The notes under the pieces: generated by a model
What the model was told of the DNA's origin: nothing
Databases searched by the model: none
What the model saw: only the letters and a program-made list of their open reading frames with translations
Shown: piece by piece, positions 17,544 to 25,236 of the stretch
How the letters are laid out: every line of letters starts with the position of its first letter
Position numbering within the stretch: position 1 is the first letter of the stretch
Made by a program: the position numbers and the translations under genes
From: Archaeoglobus sp. JdFR-27
Lineage (GTDB): Archaea > Halobacteriota > Archaeoglobi > Archaeoglobales > Archaeoglobaceae
Direction of reading: 5' to 3'
Assembly: GCA_002011235.1 (NCBI GenBank)
Contig: MTMO01000008.1
Coordinates: 62,001 to 126,000, forward strand
Length of the DNA: 64,000 bases

Positions 17544-18452
17544 TTATCTTTTGCCAGTCTGCTTCTCGTAGAGAGCTTTCGCAAACAAAGCCGCACCTAT
17601 GGCTCCAGCTATCTGGGGATCGTATTCTGTCTCAAGAGCTTTCATGCCAAGCATGTCCTGCACTCTTACTACGACACCTGGATTTTTGGAGATCCCTCCT
17701 GTAATTGCAAAGTCCGCTTCAACCCCAACTCTCTCCAGCAATTCTACAACCCTTGTAGCTACAGATCTGAAGAATGCAGCCAGTATTCTGTTCTTGGGCC
17801 ATCCCTTTCTTATCAGGCCGAGAATTTCTGACTTTCCAAAGACTATACAAGTTGTGCTAACTGGCTCAGGTTCATCGTCTGGGTATACCTCTAGCGACAT
17901 AGAGCCCACTTCTGTTATCGGGATTGAAAGCAGGTCTGCGACAACTTCTATACCTCTACCAGTTCCAGCAGCGCATTTGTCGTTCATTAGGAAGTTTACA
18001 ACCTTCCCTCTGTGGTCTATCTTAATTGCCTTCAGGTCTTGACCTCCCATATCTAAGACTGTCCTAACACTTGGACCATAGATGTAGTTAGCTCCTCTTC
18101 CATGGCATGCAATCTCTGTAATAGTTTTGTGTGCAAAGGGTATGCTAACTCTGCCGTATCCAGTTCCGACTATGTAGTGTATGTCTTCCCTTTTCATGTC
18201 ACCAATTTTATCCAAAATTGATCCGAGTGCTTTTTCAGAGCTTGCTGCGCTGCTTGATCCAGTTCTAAGGTTGGAGTAAGCGTAAAGTTCTCCATCGAGC
18301 ATGATAACTGCCTGCGAACTGACAGAGCCAAGATCTATTCCGCAACTTATTACCTCTGCTTCTTTCCAGTTTTTACTCTCGTCTATCCAAACTGTTTCAG
18401 GCCATCTCCAATATTCACTTTCTTGAATTGCCTCCATCCAATTCACCTCCAA
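17544..18452 (-). CDS. bzdQ: Benzoyl-CoA reductase ATPase subunit, BzdQ/BcrA-like
   Basis: A 302-residue member of the BcrA/BcrD/HgdC ATPase family (ASKHA fold). It shows GIDLGSVSSQAV, GTGYGR, DMGGQD, NDKCAAGTGR and a late TGGISKN. Cys160 and Cys202 correspond to the two cysteines that hold the [4Fe-4S] cluster at the dimer interface. Together with BzdP it would hydrolyse ATP to drive electrons into the BzdN/BzdO subunits for ring reduction. An N-terminal extension of about 35 residues precedes the phosphate loop. The length and the N-O-P-Q order fit the Azoarcus Bzd type better than the longer Thauera BcrA. Confidence 0.9.
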   Translation of the reverse strand: MEVNWMEAIQESEYWRWPETVWIDESKNWKEAEVISCGIDLGSVSSQAVIMLDGELYAYSNLRTGSSSAASSEKALGSILDKIGDMKREDIHYIVGTGYGRVSIPFAHKTITEIACHGRGANYIYGPSVRTVLDMGGQDLKAIKIDHRGKVVNFLMNDKCAAGTGRGIEVVADLLSIPITEVGSMSLEVYPDDEPEPVSTTCIVFGKSEILGLIRKGWPKNRILAAFFRSVATRVVELLERVGVEADFAITGGISKNPGVVVRVQDMLGMKALETEYDPQIAGAIGAALFAKALYEKQTGKR

Positions 18453-18455
18453 AAA

Positions 18456-19226
18456 TTATAAACCGGAAAGCGCTGCTCCCAGTGCTGGAATAAGTTCGGG
18501 GGCGATTTTGTCAGGCACATAAACTTCTGTTCCAAGTTCTCGCTTGAGAGAATCAACGAAACCTACATCGTTTGCAAGCCCACCTATCACAACGACATCA
18601 TCCTCAATTCCAACTCTTCTGGCTATGGATGCAACTCTATCGGCTATTGCATCATGGATTGCTCTTGAAATCTCCGGTTTTGGTACGTTGTCATGCAAAA
18701 GGGAGACAACCTCAGATTCAGCGAAAATAACACACTGAGCGTTCATTGGAACTTCTCCCTTGGCATCGAGGGACATCCTTCCGAATTCTTCTAGGGGAAC
18801 CTCTAAATACCTCACCATCGCATCCACGAATGAGCCTGTGCCAGCTGCACATTTATCAGCTAAGGCAAAATCCTTGATGTTTCCATTCTCATCAACCTTC
18901 ACAGCCCTCGATTCTTCAGCACCAACCTCTATGACTGTTTTAACTTTTGGCCATACGAAATAGGCACCTTTTCCAGCGGCAACAACCTGTGTGAGTTCGC
19001 TGTCTGCGAATGGAACTGAAATCTTTCCGAACCCCGTTGCAACGAATTTATTAATATCATCTCTGGAAATACCTGCAGCTTTTAGTGCCTCATCTAAAGC
19101 CTCTTCGACAGTCTTTTGGTGGTCGATACCCGTTCTCACATTTGAGGTTCCTATGATCTCTTTATTTTCGTTTAGCAGAACAACCTTTGTATATTTTGAT
19201 CCCACATCAATTCCAGCCACAATCAT
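18456..19226 (-). CDS. bzdP: Benzoyl-CoA reductase ATPase subunit, BzdP/BcrD-like
   Basis: A 256-residue partner of the BzdQ-like subunit. The phosphate loop GIDVGSKYTKVV and the interface cluster ligands Cys126 (ADKCAAGTGS) and Cys165 (NAQCVIF) are present. The motif that reads GGQD in the BzdQ-like and HgdC-like copies reads GAEES here, so the two ATPase sites may not be equivalent. It is separated by only 3 bases from bzdQ-like and 21 bases from bzdO-like, so it is clearly part of the operon. Confidence 0.88.
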   Translation of the reverse strand: MIVAGIDVGSKYTKVVLLNENKEIIGTSNVRTGIDHQKTVEEALDEALKAAGISRDDINKFVATGFGKISVPFADSELTQVVAAGKGAYFVWPKVKTVIEVGAEESRAVKVDENGNIKDFALADKCAAGTGSFVDAMVRYLEVPLEEFGRMSLDAKGEVPMNAQCVIFAESEVVSLLHDNVPKPEISRAIHDAIADRVASIARRVGIEDDVVVIGGLANDVGFVDSLKRELGTEVYVPDKIAPELIPALGAALSGL

Positions 19227-19247
19227 CTCTCCACCTCCTACTTTTCA

Positions 19248-20588
19248 CTACTTTTCAGAGATCCTTTCAATACCCATACTCTGCATGAAGGAGTCTATTA
19301 CGTTAAAGGTTCTCGCCTCGTCAAAGTCTCTGGGGTCTGCCATGTTTCCTTCATATGTTGCAACTGGTATGTTATTTTTAACTAAGTAGTCTCTAACCTC
19401 AAGTGTTGACAAGTTCCATAACTCACATCCTCTGTTTATGTGCATGATAATGGCATCAGCATTCCAGTCCTTGATCATCTGGTATGTTTCAAGCTTTCTG
19501 ATCCAGTGGGAGTACTCATGCTGCCAAGAAGCCCTGTATCTGAGGTTGTATTCTGCAGTCCATCTAAGAGCCTCTTCTCTATTTGTTATCTCAACTCCAG
19601 CCTCCTCAGGAGTTGGAGCTGGCTCCCAAATCCATTTTTCTCCCTTTTCATCCATTCCCAGCCATCCTCCGGCAAGTCCAAATGTGTAAATCGCTCCCAA
19701 TGAAACGGCTCCATACTCCTTCTCCAGATATCTATAGACCTTCAAGAAAGCCCATGGTGGTGGATTGTCGGTGAGGAATCTGAATTGCTCGTAAGTTAAA
19801 GCCCCAATTCCTCTTTTCACCCTGCTTTCAACCTCATCGTAAAGCTTGTGGTAGAGCTTTGCCACTTCTGGGTCTGATCGGTTTATCAGGTTCAGTACAT
19901 AAAGACTGAACATCGATTTTTCCTCAAGCGGAGCTGGCTTCGCCTGATTCAGCTTGCAGATTCTCGCCCAAGTTGACATCGAATCGGCTTCTGCATAAAC
20001 GGCTTTGATTAGCAGCTCATCATCGTACTCTCTTCCTGTTATTTTCTCCATCCATGAAATCGCATCGTTTAGCTGCTTCACAACATAGTTTATTCTCTTG
20101 TCATCAAGCAGATAACCGGGTCCTACCGAGATATCTACAGCATACGTTGGAACTCCGCCTTCTAGTTCAGCCGCATAATGGTACCATTTTGCATGAGTAC
20201 AACATATGTGAATTGTGAAGTTGAAATCCGGTTTTGGAAACGGCTCGACTGTCGTCCCATCTGGAAGGAGGTATTTGTTTTGGGCAATTGAGCCCCAGTA
20301 GTTCCTCATGTATCCGCAGAGATCTCTTGCAACTCCTCTCCTCTCAATTGTTTCAAGGCATTGCCGCGAGAAATCATGGAAGAACGCGCATGTTGCACCA
20401 TAAGGTTCGCCCGTAAGTGGATAAACGTCTTCCCCCAATCCATGGGGTATCGCATCGAAGGCCCAAGCGGAACCGGCCCATCTGATGCCGCCTTTATCTT
20501 TCGCCTCCAAATAGTTCTTGTAGTATCTCTCCCTATACTTCTTAAAATCGTTCCAACATTCAAGTGGTCTTACTTTTACTTCCATCAT
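19248..20588 (-). CDS. bzdO: Benzoyl-CoA reductase subunit, BzdO/BcrB-like
   Basis: A 446-residue subunit of the 2-hydroxyacyl-CoA dehydratase/BCR family that takes part in binding and reduction of benzoyl-CoA to cyclohexa-1,5-diene-1-carbonyl-CoA. Candidate [4Fe-4S] ligands are Cys91 (DLCGYMRN), Cys129/Cys130 (HICCTHAKW) and a Cys in the later INRGCELW motif. The length equals that of BzdO-type subunits. GAGGTGAG precedes the ATG, and a second in-frame ATG follows immediately. It lies between the BzdN-like and BzdP-like genes. Confidence 0.9.
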   Translation of the reverse strand: MMEVKVRPLECWNDFKKYRERYYKNYLEAKDKGGIRWAGSAWAFDAIPHGLGEDVYPLTGEPYGATCAFFHDFSRQCLETIERRGVARDLCGYMRNYWGSIAQNKYLLPDGTTVEPFPKPDFNFTIHICCTHAKWYHYAAELEGGVPTYAVDISVGPGYLLDDKRINYVVKQLNDAISWMEKITGREYDDELLIKAVYAEADSMSTWARICKLNQAKPAPLEEKSMFSLYVLNLINRSDPEVAKLYHKLYDEVESRVKRGIGALTYEQFRFLTDNPPPWAFLKVYRYLEKEYGAVSLGAIYTFGLAGGWLGMDEKGEKWIWEPAPTPEEAGVEITNREEALRWTAEYNLRYRASWQHEYSHWIRKLETYQMIKDWNADAIIMHINRGCELWNLSTLEVRDYLVKNNIPVATYEGNMADPRDFDEARTFNVIDSFMQSMGIERISEK

Positions 20589-20594
20589 CTCACC

Positions 20595-21773
20595 TCAGAA
20601 GAATAAATCCTCTTCACCCAAAGCCTCGAGAAACGCCTCAACTCGAGTCCTGAACTGTCCAACTGGCTGAGTTATATCAAGTTCTAGCGTTAGGTGTTTC
20701 ACGTCATGTTTGTCAAACAGATCTCTTAAAGCTGGAATATCCAGCTCATGTGGATCGCAGAACTTCATCTGAGTGATAATAGCTCCCTGCACGTTATAAT
20801 CTTTAATCACTCTCTCAATATGCTGAAATCTCCTTCTGATGAGTTCTCCAGTAGCCCAATCCTTTGCGGGACATGGAATTCTATAGACGTACCTCTCTGC
20901 GAGGGCCATCAATCTGTCCTCATTCGGTCTAACCTCATCCCAGAAATATCTGGCTCCTGTGCAGCACTCCTCATAAACAAACGTTGCAGGGTAGTTTATT
21001 CCGTATTCAACCAGCTCAAGGAAACTTCTGTCATCATCTTCACTACCTATCAGGATCAGTCTTGTTCCAGCTTCTCTCTCCACTTCAGCATCTTTCAACT
21101 CCTCCAAAAGAGCCTCCAAAACCTCATTGTGGTCTTTCTTATCAACTATCTGTGAAGAAACTACCATTTCCATTGCATGCAGTCCGGTGATCGGTGGATT
21201 ATCGCTTTTTCTCAGCTCAAAAACCTCCTTCATAAGCTGACGGTTTTTGTTATAGACCTCAATCGCCCCATCAAGTTCTTTGTTGGTTATCGTCGTCCCA
21301 GTCCATTCCTCAACCGCAGACTTAAATTTCTCAAGCTCACTCCTGAGATAGGGTGCTGCATGGGGGTTGTTCACACCGTGAGGGAAAGGCATGTAGTAGC
21401 TCCATTGGATGTTTGGAACCCTATCTACAAAGCTGAAATAGGATTGTCTCATATGTAGGCACGACTGAGCTAACGTTACTCCATCCAGATAATCATACCT
21501 TCCCTGCAATCCTTGAGCTAAGGTGTCGTGGCAAAATGGACAGTACATGTCATGTAAATAAGGCCTTGTAATACTTTCAGGCTCGTGAGAACCGAGAATT
21601 CTTACTGGAAGCACTCCAGCAGCGTATAGAATTTCTTCGGGGCAGTAAGTGCAATAGTAGCCAACAACTTTCCCACCATTTTTTCTTTTCCATTCCTTAG
21701 CGTATTCATGTCGCTTTTCGAACCACTCTCTGAACTGTTTGAGCTGTGGGAGCTCCTCTACCTTTTTTCCCAT
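20595..21773 (-). CDS. bzdN: Benzoyl-CoA reductase subunit, BzdN/BcrC-like
   Basis: A 392-residue subunit, the first gene of the leftward BCR operon. The family motif YCTYCPEEILYAAGVLPVR is at about 40-58. Further cysteines are Cys78 and Cys81 (YCPFCHD) and Cys105 (AQSCLHMRQ), with KFCDPHE near the C-terminus. GGAGGTGAG stands 3 bases before the ATG. The next gene follows after 6 bases. The closest identifiable type is the ATP-dependent class I enzyme of Azoarcus (BzdN). It could also act on substituted benzoyl-CoAs, which sequence cannot decide. Confidence 0.9.
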   Translation of the reverse strand: MGKKVEELPQLKQFREWFEKRHEYAKEWKRKNGGKVVGYYCTYCPEEILYAAGVLPVRILGSHEPESITRPYLHDMYCPFCHDTLAQGLQGRYDYLDGVTLAQSCLHMRQSYFSFVDRVPNIQWSYYMPFPHGVNNPHAAPYLRSELEKFKSAVEEWTGTTITNKELDGAIEVYNKNRQLMKEVFELRKSDNPPITGLHAMEMVVSSQIVDKKDHNEVLEALLEELKDAEVEREAGTRLILIGSEDDDRSFLELVEYGINYPATFVYEECCTGARYFWDEVRPNEDRLMALAERYVYRIPCPAKDWATGELIRRRFQHIERVIKDYNVQGAIITQMKFCDPHELDIPALRDLFDKHDVKHLTLELDITQPVGQFRTRVEAFLEALGEEDLFF

Positions 21774-21836
21774 CTACTCACCTCCAATATAAATTGTCAA
21801 GTTTTTTCTTAATTTAGTTAGTTTCCGTAAACATAG

Positions 21837-21844
21837 TATATAAA
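21837..21844 (-). promoter_or_regulatory. TATA box of the bzdNOPQ/nuo-like operon
   Basis: Read on the minus strand, TTTATATAC lies about 65-70 bases before the bzdN ATG, giving a leader of roughly 40 bases with GGAGGTGAG. GTAAAC (21827-21832) and GTTTAC (21875-21880) flank it, and a further GTAAAC lies just upstream of the neighbouring regulator gene (22437-22442). Confidence 0.5.
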
Positions 21845-21901
21845 CATTTTGATAATCTGAAAAATAATTAAGGGGTTTACCTTTACATTGTATAATCTGG
21901 G

Positions 21902-22429
21902 TTATTTGTTTGACCCCCCAAGAAGGTCATCAAGCAACCTGTCGTCGAATTTGAATTTGAGTATTCGATAAACGATGAGGAGATTCATATCATTTACAAT
22001 ATCACCGTGCTCCTTCAAAAAGTTATGAACCCACCTCGAAACCTCTTGAAAGCTCCTGAAGACCATTATAAATTTCCATCGAAAGATCCCATCTGTTATG
22101 AAGAAAAGAATGACGTTTGGGCAATTTATCAGATATTCGTAAGTCCTTCTCCAGTTATTTGCAAAATTCTTGTTGTCAAAGCTGAACTCCATGAAGGAGA
22201 AGATGAAATAATTTTCATTAGGTATTACAGTTTCTCTGAAAACCTCAGTTTCTTTCATCTCTTTTATAATCTCTGCTATCCTTGCATGACTCATTGAAAT
22301 GTCGTATTTATCCTTCAGAACCTGACTGAGCTTTCTTGTTGTAATATTTGGATCTGAAATCTTCTCTTTGAGTATCGCTATTTTTGTTTTATCGAGTCTG
22401 ACAATTGGCATTCGAATGTCAAATTCCAT
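21902..22429 (-). CDS. Lrp/AsnC-like winged-helix transcriptional regulator
   Basis: A 175-residue protein with an N-terminal helix-turn-helix (about residues 15-60) resembling archaeal Lrp-type regulators: ITTRKLSQVLKDKYDISMSHARIAEIIKEM. An alpha/beta effector-type domain of about 100 residues follows. It is transcribed towards the BCR operon and lies 128 bases upstream of it, so control of benzoate degradation is a natural inference. No ligand can be deduced. Its effector domain is not a standard RAM sequence that I recognise. Confidence 0.65.
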   Translation of the reverse strand: MEFDIRMPIVRLDKTKIAILKEKISDPNITTRKLSQVLKDKYDISMSHARIAEIIKEMKETEVFRETVIPNENYFIFSFMEFSFDNKNFANNWRRTYEYLINCPNVILFFITDGIFRWKFIMVFRSFQEVSRWVHNFLKEHGDIVNDMNLLIVYRILKFKFDDRLLDDLLGGSNK

Positions 22430-22525
22430 AAAAGTTGTAAACCATCAATATTATTTAAATTTAACTTAGTATGAGGAATTTAAAAATAATTTCTTACAGA
22501 ATTAGTATGGGTTTGATAACTTAGT

Positions 22526-22741
22526 TTACTTCTCTTGCTCACCTTCAGATTCGTCGGACCTCTCCTTTATAAAGATCTCAACGTAGTCACCATGAAGGTA
22601 GCAAACCCTGCATTCATCTTTTAAATCACATTCCGCAGCATCAACGACCCTCACATCATAACCCATCGATTCGTACAGCTCGATGTACTCTTGGGCTCTC
22701 TCCTTTTCAATGGTAAATGCTTTTTTCCACTCTTGTGTCAT
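22526..22741 (-). CDS. Small protein of unknown function next to a ferredoxin
   Basis: A 71-residue acidic protein with two cysteines close together (CDLKDECRVC region has three). It starts 4 bases after the ferredoxin stop, so it is translationally linked to it. I do not recognise the family. Small proteins are found beside ferredoxins in several anaerobic aromatic gene clusters, but no homology is claimed. The Glu/Lys-rich helix at the N-terminus and the Glu-rich tail suggest a soluble protein. Confidence 0.6.
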   Translation of the reverse strand: MTQEWKKAFTIEKERAQEYIELYESMGYDVRVVDAAECDLKDECRVCYLHGDYVEIFIKERSDESEGEQEK

Positions 22742-22745
22742 AATT

Positions 22746-23054
22746 TTACCAAGAATGTGTTATCGCATTTTTGGGGCAAGATTTGACACATGGGAGTTCG
22801 CTTATATCCCAACCACCTGCTGGCTTACATGGTGCACAACTAAATCTGAGCTTTTTTCTGTGCTCCTCCCTCACCTTTGCCACGGGTTCCTCTCTAAAGG
22901 GGTCAACCTCGTCCTCTCCAACCTCAAAAATACCTGCCGGACAAACCTCAACGCACTTTGGTTGGGAAATCGAAGTACAGCCATCACAGAGGTCTGTGTC
23001 TATGCTGATATAATAAACTCCAGAGCCGTCCCGATAACCGTATTGCGCTATCAT
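22746..23054 (-). CDS. Two-[4Fe-4S] ferredoxin with unusual loops
   Basis: A 102-residue ferredoxin. The first set is CX2CX7CX3CP (CDGCTSISQPKCVEVCP), the same spacing as in AprB of this window. The second is CX2CX12CX3CP (CAPC...PCVKSCP), a much longer loop than in ordinary bacterial ferredoxins. About 35 charged residues separate the two. It is a candidate electron donor to BCR, as dedicated ferredoxins accompany BCR in Thauera and Azoarcus. A link to Apr-type electron transfer is also possible. No clear ribosome binding site precedes the ATG. Confidence 0.75.
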   Translation of the reverse strand: MIAQYGYRDGSGVYYISIDTDLCDGCTSISQPKCVEVCPAGIFEVGEDEVDPFREEPVAKVREEHRKKLRFSCAPCKPAGGWDISELPCVKSCPKNAITHSW

Positions 23055-23090
23055 CGTTTAATTTCAATGCAGCATCTTTAAAAATCTTTG

Positions 23091-23900
23091 CTATTTGATG
23101 TCCAGAATCTTAGCTGCGTTTATTCTAAGAATCCTTTCAATTGCATTTTCGCTAATGGGGAGGCTTTTAATATCTTCTATAAGCCTCTCTAACCTACATC
23201 CAGGCCAGTCAGATCCAAATATAACTTTTTCAGCTAGACTCTCAAGATTTGGGAAGTAATCGAGCAACTTTTTTGCAGGGAGGCCCGATATTTCAAGGTA
23301 AACGTTCTCATGGATCCTCGCAAGCATCGCAGCAGAATTGTACCACAATCCTCTGCCTGCATGAGCCATGATTATTGTAAGCTCCGGGAAATCGACGGCA
23401 ACATCATCCAAGTAAATGGGATCTGCGAATTTCTGTCTTACGTTCTTGAAGACCGATGTACCTGTGTGGAAGATAATGGGGATCTTAAGCTCAACGGCTT
23501 TCTCATAAAGGGGATATATCCTCTTCTCGTTGGGGTAAAAGTACATGTAAGAGGGAAGGAGCTTCAAACCCCTCATCCCAAGTTCTTTTATGCAATATTC
23601 AAGATCTCTGACCGGATCAGGGGATATATTTGGATTGACAGATGCAAATGGAATTAGTCTATCACTTTTGCTACAAAAGTTTGAAACGAACTCGTTACTG
23701 ACAATTCCTGTAACCTGAGGTGTACTCTCAGCGAACACTACCCCATACTTGACACCAGCTCTATCCATATCCCCAAGCAAATGTTCGGGCTTAACAGGCT
23801 TGGTATAGTCGATTGCAGGATTCACTTTTTCCAGAAACCTAATCACCCAATCTTTCCATGGTTCTTCGTAGACGTGCATGTGGAAATCAATTATCAGCAT
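23091..23900 (-). CDS. Amidohydrolase-2 family protein (TIM barrel)
   Basis: About 269 residues. The metal-binding motifs of the ACMSD/amidohydrolase-2 family are visible: DFHMH at the N-terminus, FHTG, MAHAG and GSDWPG. This family contains metal-dependent hydrolases and non-oxidative decarboxylases of aromatic or dicarboxylic acids. A longer frame starts 19 codons upstream, but the ATG at 23900 fits the family start. The position beside the aromatic genes and a second amidohydrolase suggests ring-acid decarboxylation or lactone/ring hydrolysis. The substrate is unknown. Confidence 0.7.
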   Translation of the reverse strand: MLIIDFHMHVYEEPWKDWVIRFLEKVNPAIDYTKPVKPEHLLGDMDRAGVKYGVVFAESTPQVTGIVSNEFVSNFCSKSDRLIPFASVNPNISPDPVRDLEYCIKELGMRGLKLLPSYMYFYPNEKRIYPLYEKAVELKIPIIFHTGTSVFKNVRQKFADPIYLDDVAVDFPELTIIMAHAGRGLWYNSAAMLARIHENVYLEISGLPAKKLLDYFPNLESLAEKVIFGSDWPGCRLERLIEDIKSLPISENAIERILRINAAKILDIK

Positions 23901-23989
23901 CCTATAAAGGACTGAAAAGGGCTTTTTAAATTTTTTGAAATGAATATATTGTAACAAAAAATTATTTAGTTAGAGCCTCAAATTCAAAG

Positions 23990-24697
23990 TTATTCAAAAG
24001 AAAGATCACATAACCTTACAACATTTTTAAACAAAATCCTCTCCTCATCTCTTTTCCCCAAATTTAATCGTTTTATCTTGCTAAGCTCACTCCACATTTC
24101 CCCAAAAGGTACATCAGAACCGAACAGAATCCTCTCACTTCCGATCTCATCGATGAAGTTCTTTATCGTAATTTGTGATGCGAGAGCGGTATCGAAATAG
24201 ACATTCTCAAAATCTTTGAACTCCTGAAGAAAATCCATTGGATTTCCACCGAGTAATCCGAGATGAGGAATTATCAATTTTACCTCAGGAAACCTTCTAA
24301 CGAAGATGGATGTGAATTCGAGTTCCTCTTCGAAGATAACGGGCATTTCAAGTTCTGCAACCCCTTCAGCGAATTCTGGTAGCCTTTCGTTCTCCAAGGT
24401 ATCGTAGTTTGAGGATGTATCGGAAACGCCACCAACCCAATGCCACTTAACAGCTACAAACCTTTTGTCGGGAGGGTCGAATTTTTCAGTAACGTAAAAA
24501 ACTGGAAAGAACCTTTGATATTGTTTACACACATCAAGAATCCACTCGCAGCCGTGCACATCACCATAAGATGGGAATGGAAACACCAAACATCTGTCGA
24601 TTCCGGCATTATCCATGCTCCTAACAACGTTATCCGGCTCTACGTTTGTGTATAGAGCTAAAGAGGGCCCTATATGAACATGACTGTCGATTATCAT
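23990..24697 (-). CDS. Amidohydrolase-2 family protein, short form
   Basis: A 235-residue relative of the downstream gene, with DSHVHIG at the N-terminus, IPHLG and FGSDVPFGE. It lacks a clear HTG motif in the middle, where a stretch with FEEELEF stands, so the metal site differs from its neighbour. It is shorter than typical members (about 270-350). Paired, non-identical amidohydrolases might form a heteromer, but this is inference. Confidence 0.65.
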   Translation of the reverse strand: MIIDSHVHIGPSLALYTNVEPDNVVRSMDNAGIDRCLVFPFPSYGDVHGCEWILDVCKQYQRFFPVFYVTEKFDPPDKRFVAVKWHWVGGVSDTSSNYDTLENERLPEFAEGVAELEMPVIFEEELEFTSIFVRRFPEVKLIIPHLGLLGGNPMDFLQEFKDFENVYFDTALASQITIKNFIDEIGSERILFGSDVPFGEMWSELSKIKRLNLGKRDEERILFKNVVRLCDLSFE

Positions 24698-24750
24698 AGG
24701 TAAAATTAGAAAAATTAAATTTTAATTTTTTGTTCACTCAACTTTCTCCT

Positions 24751-25233
24751 TCAAATCTTCCTAAAGCAGTACCAGTACCTTTTCTTCTCTCCTGGTCCTT
24801 GAATCTCAATTACTTCCCATTTCACCTTGTCTCCGATCTTGAGTTCCTCATACTTTGAATCGAAGATTATACCGCTTATCTGCACACCATTCTCAGGATA
24901 ATCTCCGAATCTTGCAATTGCAACGACAAATGGTGCATACGTATCGATAATCAGAGGAACACCAAGGGCCATGACTGAGAATGCGTAAAGCTCTCCTTCT
25001 TCAGGTATCTTTACCCATTCCAGATTGTTGCTAAGACAGTTCGAGCAGAGCATTGTCGGTGGGAAGTTCATCTTTCCGCAATCCTTGCATTTCGTTGTGG
25101 TTAAATCTCCTTCGGCAAGGTTTCTGTAAAAATTATATATGCCTGTTGCATCTGGGCCGGAAGGCTCTTGCTGATCCCATGGATCTAGGAGGGTTGGCAA
25201 TTTTATTGTATCAGGAAGCTTTATCGTTCTCAT
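24751..25233 (-). CDS. DUF35 zinc-ribbon/OB-fold protein, thiolase partner
   Basis: A 160-residue protein: a rubredoxin-like zinc ribbon CKDCGKM...CSNCLSN (about 46-65), then an OB-fold (GELYAFSVMALG onwards). Such proteins bind a thiolase and act as an acyl-CoA-handling partner, for example in archaeal acetoacetyl-CoA thiolase/HMG-CoA synthase complexes and in the BbsA/BbsB pair. The gene starts just 3 bases downstream of the thiolase stop, which supports a stable complex with it. Confidence 0.85.
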   Translation of the reverse strand: MRTIKLPDTIKLPTLLDPWDQQEPSGPDATGIYNFYRNLAEGDLTTTKCKDCGKMNFPPTMLCSNCLSNNLEWVKIPEEGELYAFSVMALGVPLIIDTYAPFVVAIARFGDYPENGVQISGIIFDSKYEELKIGDKVKWEVIEIQGPGEKKRYWYCFRKI

Positions 25234-25236
25234 GCT

